Assembly: GCA_021773435.1 (NCBI GenBank)
Contig: JAJFKC010000045.1
Span: forward strand, 18,485-82,484
Source: Porticoccaceae bacterium
Lineage (GTDB): Bacteria; Pseudomonadota; Gammaproteobacteria; Pseudomonadales; Porticoccaceae
Direction of reading: 5' to 3'
Length of the DNA stretch: 64,000 bases
Below, piece by piece: positions 8,334 through 15,499 of this stretch (within the stretch, counting starts at the first letter, position 1; every line of letters starts with the position of its first letter). Made by a program: the position numbers and the translations under genes. The notes under the pieces are model-generated. The model was not told where the DNA came from and did no database searches. It worked only from the letters and a program-made list of their open reading frames with translations.

Positions 8334-9557
8334 TCAAGTTGATAACACTTTGCTTAGCCGCTCTACGGCCAACTCAAGACGATCCATAGGCTGGGTGTAA
8401 GAAAATCGCACATGCTGGCGAGCCAGGTAATGACCGAAATCGGTGCCCGGCGTAAATGCCACACCAGCACGTTCAAGCATATCCCAACAAAAGGCTTCAC
8501 TGTCATCGGCCAGGTTTTCGATGCTGGCATAGACATAAAAAGCGCCCGCAGGCATATGCGGGATAACAAAGCCTAGCTCACGCAGCGCTGGCACAAAGAA
8601 ATCTCGACGCCGCCTGAATTCTTCACGCCGCTCATCCATCAGTTCGATTGTGCTGGGTTCAAAAGCACCCAGCGCTGCATATTGAGCAATACTGGGTGGG
8701 GATATATAGAAGTTCTGGGTCATAACACTGATCGATGGCAGGGTATCTTCGGGTACCACCATCCAGCCCAGCCGCCAACCGGTCATGCCAAAGTATTTTG
8801 AAAAGCTGTTGATCACGAAAGCATCATCGCTGATGGACAATATTGACGTCTCAGTCTGATTGCGCCCTTCAAGTCCGTAACTAAGCCCAGAACCAGGGCC
8901 ATAAACAAGACCATGATATATCTCGTCCATAATCAACACGCCATCCCGCGCCACCACAATGTCATTAATGGCCCGTTGATTATCCTGACTGATGACTTCC
9001 CCGGTCGGATTGCTGGGTGAGGCCACCATCACACCGATGGTATTGGGCTGCCAATGTTGCGCCACCAGGTCGGCGGTCAATTGATAGGCGTTGTCGGCAC
9101 TGACCGGAATTAACTGAGGCTCACCACCAGCTCGACGCACGAAATTGGCATTGCAGGGGTAGCCCGGGTCGGTCAGTTGTATACCGTCACCGGGGTTGAT
9201 CAATAAATCACAAATCAAACCCAGGGCGGCGCTACTGCCAGTGGTCACAACAATGCGTTCTGGCATTAACTCAATGCCGTAACGTTGGGCGTAAAAACCC
9301 GCGATTGCTTCACGCAAAGCCATAATGCCAAACGACGGGGTGTAATTAGTTTTCTCATCTGCTAATGCTTTTACTGCAGCAGAGGTGATAGCTGGAGCGG
9401 TTGGAAAAGAGGGTTCTCCGGCCTCCATCCGGACAATATCTATACCCTGCGCCTCCATAGCGACGGCGGCTTCGAGGAAGTCCACTACCTTGAAAGAGGT
9501 CATATTCTGCAAGCGCTCAGCCAGTCGTCGGCCCGTCGGTCTATTTTTATTGGCCAC
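8334..9557 (-). CDS. Pyridoxal-phosphate-dependent aminotransferase, class I/II
   Basis: A 407-residue cytosolic aminotransferase of fold type I. Visible active-site elements are the glycine-rich TTGSSAAL (residues about 105-112), PGYPCN, ASPSNPTG with the conserved Asn near 183, DEIYHGL with Asp211 and Tyr214, the Schiff-base Lys254 in SFSKYFGMTGWRLGW, and the C-terminal Arg in VRFSYTQ. These match AspC/alanine-type aminotransferases of subgroup I gamma. Substrate specificity is not predictable. The ATG at 9557 is the first in frame with a normal N-terminus. It is followed by sfsA after 13 bases and is divergent from dksA. Confidence 0.9.
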   Translation of the reverse strand: MANKNRPTGRRLAERLQNMTSFKVVDFLEAAVAMEAQGIDIVRMEAGEPSFPTAPAITSAAVKALADEKTNYTPSFGIMALREAIAGFYAQRYGIELMPERIVVTTGSSAALGLICDLLINPGDGIQLTDPGYPCNANFVRRAGGEPQLIPVSADNAYQLTADLVAQHWQPNTIGVMVASPSNPTGEVISQDNQRAINDIVVARDGVLIMDEIYHGLVYGPGSGLSYGLEGRNQTETSILSISDDAFVINSFSKYFGMTGWRLGWMVVPEDTLPSISVMTQNFYISPPSIAQYAALGAFEPSTIELMDERREEFRRRRDFFVPALRELGFVIPHMPAGAFYVYASIENLADDSEAFCWDMLERAGVAFTPGTDFGHYLARQHVRFSYTQPMDRLELAVERLSKVLST

Positions 9558-9717
9558 ATTGCTCCTGAGTACATATTTATAAACAATTCGAGAACGCTAT
9601 TATATCGGCATGTAGCGAAGCCACGCAGCGCTAAAACCATGTAAATTTAACTTGAATAATTCATGGCATACCACTATAAAGGCGGGTTTCAAAATATCGC
9701 GTTATGGAAATAGCTAG

Positions 9718-10167
9718 ATGCCCAAAAAGAAAGCAATAAAACCAGCCGTATCAAACCTGCATGGCTACGCGCCCTACAAAGAGAAAAAGGGTGAGGAGTA
9801 CATGAACGAAAAGCAGCGAGATCATTTCAAACTGCTACTAACGGCGTGGAAACAGGAACTGATGGAAGAAGTTGACCGCACGGTGTCCCACATGAAAGAT
9901 GAAGCCGCGAATTTCCCCGACCCAGCCGATCGCGCCACCCAGGAAGAAGAATTTAGCCTGGAATTGCGGGCCAGAGATCGCGAACGCAAGCTGATCAAAA
10001 AAATCGATAGCACTATTGAGACCATCGATACCGATGATTACGGCTATTGCGGGCAGTGTGGCGTCGATATCGGTATTCGTCGCCTCGAAGCACGACCTAC
10101 CGCATCCCTGTGTGTGGATTGCAAAACCCTCGATGAGATTAAGGAAAAACAAATCACCGGTGGCTAG
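9718..10167 (+). CDS. dksA: RNA polymerase-binding transcription factor DksA
   Basis: A 149-residue DksA. The N-terminal coiled coil carries the tip acidic pair in FPDPADRATQEEE (D68 and D71, equivalent to E. coli D71/D74). The zinc finger is C111-GQ-C114 and C132-VD-C135. DksA binds the RNA polymerase secondary channel and, with ppGpp, adjusts rRNA, amino-acid and stress promoters. It is followed after 91 bases by gluQ, the standard gammaproteobacterial arrangement. The start at 9718 includes a typical basic, flexible N-terminal tail. Confidence 0.96.
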   Translation: MPKKKAIKPAVSNLHGYAPYKEKKGEEYMNEKQRDHFKLLLTAWKQELMEEVDRTVSHMKDEAANFPDPADRATQEEEFSLELRARDRERKLIKKIDSTIETIDTDDYGYCGQCGVDIGIRRLEARPTASLCVDCKTLDEIKEKQITGG

Positions 10168-10258
10168 CAAGCTTACGGCAACGGCCGTGTTACTAGTTCA
10201 ACTGTATCCGTACCAACAACCTTCCTTCTGCTACCTTCATTGTTAGGCAAACCACCCA

Positions 10259-11146
10259 ATGGCCGCCTACATAGGTCGATTCGCCCCCTCCCCAACCGGG
10301 GCACTGCACCTGGGCTCACTCTATGCAGCCCTGGCCAGCTACCTCGATGCCCGTGCTAATAATGGTCAATGGCTGGTTCGCATGGAAGATATCGATCCAC
10401 CCCGAGAAGTGCCCGGTGCGGCTGATACCATTCTCAAACAGCTCGACAACCACGGACTACATTGGCACGGCTCCGTGCTTTACCAAAGCCAACGATTAAC
10501 GGCCTATCGTGATGCGATAGACGCATTAGAAAATCTCGAACTGGTTTATTCCTGCCAATGCACGCGCAGCCGATTGCGTTCTCTCAATGGTGTCTATGAC
10601 GGCCACTGCCGATCACAACAAAATCTTTCTGCCGCGCCGGGTACAGAATCACTAGCCTCGATCAGAATTAAAATCTCGTCAGCCAAAATAAGCTGGCAAG
10701 ACCTGATACACGGACGTTGTACAGACGAACTTGCCCTTACCTGCGGCGATTTCATTCTGGTTCGTCGCGATGGCCTGTTTGCCTACCAGCTGGCGGTCAG
10801 CATCGATGACGCCTACCAGAGCATCAACCATGTTATCCGCGGCGATGACCTCCTCGACAGCACCGCCCGACAGATTTATCTGCATGAACAGCTTGGCTTT
10901 GAGGCACCCCGATACGGTCATATTCCTGTGCTTAAAGATGCTCAGGGTGACAAGCTCAGCAAACAGCGATTCGCGTCCAGCATCGAGGCTTCAAACCCCG
11001 GCGGCAATATCGAACACTGTTTGACACTGCTCGGGCTCAGCGTGCCGGCTGAGCTGAGTAACGCTCCGGTTGCGCAATTACTGGACTGGGCGACACAGCA
11101 GTGGTCGAGGTCTACAATTCCCAACGGGACTCTCGCCGAGCGATAA
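10259..11146 (+). CDS. gluQ: Glutamyl-Q tRNA(Asp) synthetase
   Basis: A 295-residue truncated GluRS-like enzyme that charges queuosine-34 of tRNA(Asp) with glutamate. It has the class I signature in RFAPSPTGALHLGS (H17-L-G-S20, a HIGH variant), LVRMEDIDPPR, a zinc-binding set in YSCQCTRSRL and YDGHC, VIRGDDLL, and a KLSKQ variant of KMSKS near residue 237. It lacks the GluRS anticodon-binding half, as expected. It follows dksA and precedes pcnB as in most gammaproteobacteria, though here about 600 bases with a terminator separate it from pcnB. Confidence 0.95.
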   Translation: MAAYIGRFAPSPTGALHLGSLYAALASYLDARANNGQWLVRMEDIDPPREVPGAADTILKQLDNHGLHWHGSVLYQSQRLTAYRDAIDALENLELVYSCQCTRSRLRSLNGVYDGHCRSQQNLSAAPGTESLASIRIKISSAKISWQDLIHGRCTDELALTCGDFILVRRDGLFAYQLAVSIDDAYQSINHVIRGDDLLDSTARQIYLHEQLGFEAPRYGHIPVLKDAQGDKLSKQRFASSIEASNPGGNIEHCLTLLGLSVPAELSNAPVAQLLDWATQQWSRSTIPNGTLAER

Positions 11147-11298
11147 AGTTGTCTGTAGGTGCACAGGAGCATCCGTCGAAAAAACCGAACCGACTGGCAT
11201 TAAAATTATTTTTATAATATCTATACGATCTAAAAAGCTGTAAGAAAAGGCTTTCCAGCAAAGCGGTTACATAAGTAGTATTACGCCAGCTCATAAGC

Positions 11299-11412
11299 AT
11301 GATGACTAAAACGAATAACATTGTGTGGAATAACACTATTCGAAATAACAACAACCGGAATAACAATAAAAACCATAACAACAACAAACATAAAAATAAT
11401 ATACGCATTTAG
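11299..11412 (+). CDS. Putative Asn-rich micropeptide (37 aa)
   Basis: A short open frame in the gluQ-pcnB spacer begins with a double ATG (11299 and 11302) and ends with TAG 11410-11412. The product starts MMTKTNNIVWNN, and about half its residues are Asn, with Lys, His and Arg making up most of the rest (stretches such as RNNNRNNN and KNHNNNKH). Its start is not preceded by a strong ribosome site (CAGCTCATAAGC), so translation is uncertain. A perfect terminator lies 50 bases downstream, giving a self-contained unit. It could equally be a low-complexity AAC/AAT-rich stretch of a small RNA. No family is recognised. Confidence 0.35.
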   Translation: MMTKTNNIVWNNTIRNNNNRNNNKNHNNNKHKNNIRI

Positions 11413-11461
11413 TTGCTAAAAGTTTTAAGGGTGGGTTAGATCCGTAAACGATGGCAGACAT

Positions 11462-11489
11462 AAAAAAGGAATCTTCGGATTCCTTTTTT
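11462..11489. terminator. Perfect 12-bp stem with UUCG loop, bidirectional
   Basis: AAAAAAGGAATC (11462-11473), loop TTCG (11474-11477), GATTCCTTTTTT (11478-11489). The A/T-flanked stem with an extra-stable UUCG tetraloop works as an intrinsic terminator on both strands. It isolates the dksA-gluQ unit and the small Asn-rich frame from pcnB. Confidence 0.92.
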
Positions 11490-11710
11490 ATGTCTTAGTC
11501 TCTGTGTTTCGGCTCCGGTGTTATGGAATGCATTACCCAGGTGTTGCCGACGCGTTACAGTGATATTGGCGAACCGTTCGCCCAGGATTTCTCCCCGGCG
11601 ATTGGCACGACTCAAAGCAGGCTTTTGACCTTTGATACCAGACAAGCTGAGACCTCTGCAACACGACGCCCTGTGCTAGACTCCGCTCTCTTTAACGCCA
11701 CCTCAATTTC

Positions 11711-11767
11711 TTGAACTCTGAAACTTGAACTCTGAAACTTGAATTCTGACACTTGAACTCTGAAAAC
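11711..11767. repeat. 4 x 14 bp tandem repeat upstream of pcnB
   Basis: Units TTGAACTCTGAAAC (11711), TTGAACTCTGAAAC (11725), TTGAATTCTGACAC (11739) and TTGAACTCTGAAAA(C) (11753) end 3 bases before the pcnB ATG. They replace the usual ribosome-binding region. Units 1 and 2 are identical and unit 3 has two changes. Confidence 0.93.
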
Positions 11768-11770
11768 CGA

Positions 11771-13117
11771 ATGCTGAAACGGCTAGGAAAAGTATTTAAC
11801 AAGCGCAAGACCGCCAATAAAGAGCCACACATCATCGCCGCTGGACAGCATCCGGTAACGCCGGACGATATTAGCCGTGGCGCCACAGAAGTCGTCAAAA
11901 CCCTCGAAGACGCCGGATTTAACGCCTATGTGGTCGGTGGCTGTGTCCGCGACCTGCTGTTGGGCATGCACCCCAAAGACTTTGATGTGGCCACCGATGC
12001 CACGCCTGAGCAGGTTAAAGAACACTTCCGCCGTGCTCGGATAGTCGGGCGACGGTTTCGCATCGTCCATGTCCGCTTTGGCAGAGAGATTGTCGAAGTG
12101 ACCACCTTTCGCGCCCACCACACTGCGAAATCCAAACAGGGCAGGGAAACATCAAAACGTACCCAGGAAGGCATGTTATTGCGTGATAATGTGTTTGGTT
12201 CAATCAATGAAGATGCTAGCCGGCGTGATTTCACCATCAATGCGCTTTACTACCACCCCACCGACAACACCATTTACGACTATGCCAACGGGCTAGTCGA
12301 TATCGACAGTAAAACATTGCGCATCATCGGCGATCCAGCCACCCGCTATCAGGAAGACCCGGTAAGGATGCTCCGCGCCGCCCGCTTTGCAGCAAGGCTC
12401 GACTTCGCTCTCGACCCCGATACGGCTGCAGCCATCCAACCATCAGCCACCTTACTTGCGGCTATACCCTCGGCTCGACTTTACGATGAAACCGTCAAGT
12501 TGTTTATGAACGGTTACGCGCTGGACACCTGGCGACAATTACAAACCTTTAACCTCGACCAACAACTGTTTCCAGAATCCGCCGCATTACTTGATGACCA
12601 TGAGTTTTATCAGACATTTATTGCCCAGGCGCTAACCAATACCGACGAGCGAATTAAAAACGGCAAGCATGTGACGCCAGCTTTTCTATTCGCCGCGCTG
12701 CTGTGGCCCGCTGTCTGTGAAGCACGCCTGAAATTTGAAGCTGCAGGAGAACCCTCGGCTCGCGCCCTGCAAAAAGCCGCCGCCGATGTCACTGGCAGAC
12801 AGGTGTCACGCCTGGCGATACCGAAGCGCTTTAGCATACCCATGCGAGAAATTTGGGAGTTCCAGCCTCGTCTGCTACGCCGTGGTGGGCAGCAGGCATT
12901 CCGCCAGGTCGAACAACCCAGATTTCGAGCCGCCTACGACTTTTTACTCCTCAGAGAACAAAGCGGTGAAGATGCTCAGGGCCTGGGCAACTGGTGGACC
13001 CAGTTTCAGGACGCCGACGAGGATGAACGGGAAGCCATGACCAAAACCCTGGGCAGTCAAGGTCGAGCACGGAAACGTCGCCCCCGCAAACGAAAGCCTG
13101 GGCAAGATGCCAGTTGA
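11771..13117 (+). CDS. pcnB: Poly(A) polymerase I
   Basis: A 448-residue polynucleotide adenylyltransferase that adds 3' poly(A) tails to RNAs and promotes their decay and plasmid copy control. The class II nucleotidyltransferase head shows VVGGCVRDLLLG and KDFDVATDATPEQV with the catalytic acidic pair, then RIVHVRFGREIVEVTTFR, RRDFTINALYY, and EDPVRMLRAARFAARL of the neck. The C-terminus ends in a basic tail rich in Arg/Lys, as in E. coli PcnB. The ATG at 11771 gives the usual MLKRL-type start; a TTG inside the tandem repeat (11753) is an alternative. No clear Shine-Dalgarno is left between the repeat and the ATG. It overlaps folK by 11 bases. Confidence 0.95.
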   Translation: MLKRLGKVFNKRKTANKEPHIIAAGQHPVTPDDISRGATEVVKTLEDAGFNAYVVGGCVRDLLLGMHPKDFDVATDATPEQVKEHFRRARIVGRRFRIVHVRFGREIVEVTTFRAHHTAKSKQGRETSKRTQEGMLLRDNVFGSINEDASRRDFTINALYYHPTDNTIYDYANGLVDIDSKTLRIIGDPATRYQEDPVRMLRAARFAARLDFALDPDTAAAIQPSATLLAAIPSARLYDETVKLFMNGYALDTWRQLQTFNLDQQLFPESAALLDDHEFYQTFIAQALTNTDERIKNGKHVTPAFLFAALLWPAVCEARLKFEAAGEPSARALQKAAADVTGRQVSRLAIPKRFSIPMREIWEFQPRLLRRGGQQAFRQVEQPRFRAAYDFLLLREQSGEDAQGLGNWWTQFQDADEDEREAMTKTLGSQGRARKRRPRKRKPGQDAS

Positions 13118-13631
13118 GGTGTACATCGCCCTGGGCAGCAATCTTGAGTGTCCGCCGTTGCAAATAACCCGCGCCATCCGCGCGCTGGCAAAGCTACCAT
13201 CAACCAGGATAGTTAAGCAGGCTCCCTGGTATCGAAGCCTGGCAATCGGCCCTGGTCCGCAAGCCAATTACATCAACACTGTTGTTGCCATCACCACTAC
13301 GCTGACGCCATTACGCCTGCTTAAGGCACTACAAAGTATTGAACAACAACAAAAACGAAAACACCGAGTCCGTTGGGGGCCAAGAACCATCGATCTGGAT
13401 ATTCTGCTCTACGGCCGAAAAACGCTTAACCGCGAAGCTCGTAACCGGAATGCTCTGATCATTCCCCACCCGCGACTCCAGCAGCGAAACTTTGTTCTCT
13501 ACCCGCTGGCTGATATTGCACCGCATCTGGTTTTGCCCGACCAAACTCCGCTACAACAACTATTGGCAAACTGTTGCCCAGAAGGTATTGTCCGCCTCGA
13601 AGCTGGAGAGACCCGTGGATGTACTGGCTAA
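13107..13631 (+). CDS. folK: 2-amino-4-hydroxy-6-hydroxymethyldihydropteridine diphosphokinase
   Basis: A 174-residue HPPK, the folate-pathway enzyme transferring pyrophosphate from ATP to hydroxymethyldihydropterin. Family motifs are VYIALGSNLE at the N-terminus, YINTVVAI, RVRWGPRTIDLDILLYG with the metal-binding D-x-D, and IPHPRLQQRNFVLYPLADI. It overlaps pcnB (11 bases) and the next kinase gene (17 bases), so the three are translationally coupled. Order pcnB-folK-panB is conserved in gammaproteobacteria. Confidence 0.95.
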   Translation: MPVEVYIALGSNLECPPLQITRAIRALAKLPSTRIVKQAPWYRSLAIGPGPQANYINTVVAITTTLTPLRLLKALQSIEQQQKRKHRVRWGPRTIDLDILLYGRKTLNREARNRNALIIPHPRLQQRNFVLYPLADIAPHLVLPDQTPLQQLLANCCPEGIVRLEAGETRGCTG

Positions 13632-14298
13632 CGATATTAAGCTCGACTTAAATATCGATATCCTGCCCCGATATATCGCTGTGGAGGGGCCTGTCGGCGT
13701 CGGCAAAACTGCATTGGCCAAACGCCTCGCTGCCACATTTAATTACGATACACTGCTGGAACAAGCGGAGAAAAACCCGTTCCTGGAGCGTTTTTACAAT
13801 GATATGCCCGGTGCCGCCTTACCCACTCAGTTATATTTTCTGTTTCAGCGGGTAAAGCAGATGGAGGACTTACGCCAGGACGACCTGTTTAAGCCAATCA
13901 AGGTGGCTGACTTCCTGATCGACAAAGATCCGCTGTTTGCTCAGGTCACTCTCGATGACGACGAACTCAGGCTGTATCAAAAAGTTTACGACCAGCTTGT
14001 GATCGACCGTCCTACCCCCGATTTAGTCATCTACCTGCAAGCACCCAGCGAGGTGCTGCTCGAACGGGTCAATCACCGCAGTGTTGCCATGGAAAAAAAT
14101 ATCGACAAAGGCTATCTCAATGCGCTGAACGAGGCTTACCAGCAGTTTTTTCACTACTACGAAGATGCCCCGCTGTTGATTGTGAATGCCACCGAAATCG
14201 ACCCCGTGAATAATGACCTGGACTACAGAAACCTCGTGCAATATCTGCTGACTATTAAATCCGGACGGCACTATTACAATCCACAAGCCCACTCGTAA
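13615..14298 (+). CDS. Deoxynucleoside kinase family protein
   Basis: A 227-residue P-loop kinase with RYIAVEGPVGVGKTALA near the N-terminus, then LYFLFQRVKQM, DFLIDKDPLFA and LVIYLQAPSEVLLERV, matching the deoxyadenosine/deoxyguanosine (dNK) kinase family that phosphorylates deoxynucleosides for salvage. The GTG start at 13615 was chosen because GGAG lies about 6 bases upstream (13605-13608); longer frames would run far into folK. Its insertion between folK and panB couples salvage to folate and pantothenate synthesis, both one-carbon-related, but the link is only positional. Preferred base is not predictable. Confidence 0.88.
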   Translation: MDVLANDIKLDLNIDILPRYIAVEGPVGVGKTALAKRLAATFNYDTLLEQAEKNPFLERFYNDMPGAALPTQLYFLFQRVKQMEDLRQDDLFKPIKVADFLIDKDPLFAQVTLDDDELRLYQKVYDQLVIDRPTPDLVIYLQAPSEVLLERVNHRSVAMEKNIDKGYLNALNEAYQQFFHYYEDAPLLIVNATEIDPVNNDLDYRNLVQYLLTIKSGRHYYNPQAHS

Positions 14299-14332
14299 CA
14301 ACCCTTAAGCCTGTTCGTAAAGAGACGCTGCC

Positions 14333-15124
14333 ATGAAAGCTGTTAACGTCAACACGCTCCTTAGCCTGAAGAGCAATGGTGAAAAATTCCCGGTTATTAC
14401 AGCCTATGACAGTGCCTTCGCCCGACAAATCGAGCTGGCGGGCATCGAGGTGGTCTTAGTCGGTGATTCATTGGGCAACGTGGTATTGGGCTACACCAGT
14501 ACCGTGCCGGTGACCATGGACGATATGCTCCACCACACTGCTGCAGTTGCCCGCGGTAATGACAAGTCGCTGTTAATTGGCGACATGCCTTTTATGTCCT
14601 ACGCCACCGAAGAAATGACCATGGATAACGCTGCCCTGCTGATGCAGGCTGGCGCCCAGATGGTCAAACTTGAAGGCGGTGCATGGCTGGAAGAATCGAT
14701 CTTTATGCTGTCTGAACGCGGCATTCCTGTCTGTGGCCACCTTGGCCTGACACCGCAATCGGTCAACAAACTGGGCGGTTATAAAGTTCAGGGCCGCGAC
14801 GAGGAAGCGGCTCAAACCATCTTTACCGATGCCGAAATTTTGCAAACCGCCGGGGCCGATTTGCTGGTACTTGAATGTGTGCCCACCGACCTAGCCGGGC
14901 GAATATCCAAACACCTGGACATTCCTGTGATTGGCATTGGCGCCGGGCCAGACACCGATGCGCAAGTATTGGTGCTATACGACATGCTCGGCTTTTCACC
15001 ACGCATTCCCAAATTCACCAAAAACTTTCTGAGCGATACCGGTGACGTCCAATTGGCACTAAAGGCCTACGCTGATGCGGTTCGTAGCGGCGAGTTCCCC
15101 GCTCCCGAGCATTGCTTTACATAA
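14333..15124 (+). CDS. panB: 3-methyl-2-oxobutanoate hydroxymethyltransferase
   Basis: A 263-residue ketopantoate hydroxymethyltransferase, the first step of pantothenate synthesis using methylene-tetrahydrofolate. PanB motifs: VITAYDSAFARQIELAG, VLVGDSLGNVVLGY with a Mg-binding Asp, GDMPFMSY, MVKLEGG, HLGLTPQSVN, ECVP and IGIGAGPDTDAQVLV. Its length is normal. panC, which commonly follows panB, is absent here; an RND operon begins 375 bases later instead. Confidence 0.95.
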   Translation: MKAVNVNTLLSLKSNGEKFPVITAYDSAFARQIELAGIEVVLVGDSLGNVVLGYTSTVPVTMDDMLHHTAAVARGNDKSLLIGDMPFMSYATEEMTMDNAALLMQAGAQMVKLEGGAWLEESIFMLSERGIPVCGHLGLTPQSVNKLGGYKVQGRDEEAAQTIFTDAEILQTAGADLLVLECVPTDLAGRISKHLDIPVIGIGAGPDTDAQVLVLYDMLGFSPRIPKFTKNFLSDTGDVQLALKAYADAVRSGEFPAPEHCFT

Positions 15125-15499
15125 GCTTTGCTTTTGTAGATAAGCTCGGCCAGCCTAGTTTTCCCGGGCTGGCAATAACACCTTCCGTAAGGCTGTCCGA
15201 ATAGGCATAAATCACTTGCAATGCTTGTTGTGCCACTACCACGGCACAATGAAGCCGCGTGGCTGCAGTAAACCCCTGCACCTCAATCAAATTCTTACTT
15301 AGACTTTTTACTGGCCATTACCTACGCTAAATCAAGCACCACATAAATATCTATTTATTAACTAATAATAATTACTTAATATAATCCCGCTATAAGCTTA
15401 TAAATAACAAGACAGCACACCGATACCAAGACCTAATATCTGCACGTAGATGTAAGCGACTGGATATCAGCTTCACACTTAACAGCAAGGATTGCCGTA
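15125..15499. other. Intergenic region with a weak hairpin, 375 bp
   Basis: No gene is seen. A 7-bp GC-rich stem GCCAGCC/GGCTGGC (15149-15155 with 15167-15173, loop 11) follows panB without a T run and may mark its 3' end. The stretch 15340-15420 is very AT-rich and is the likely promoter area of the RND operon, but no confident -35/-10 pair could be assigned. Confidence 0.45.
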
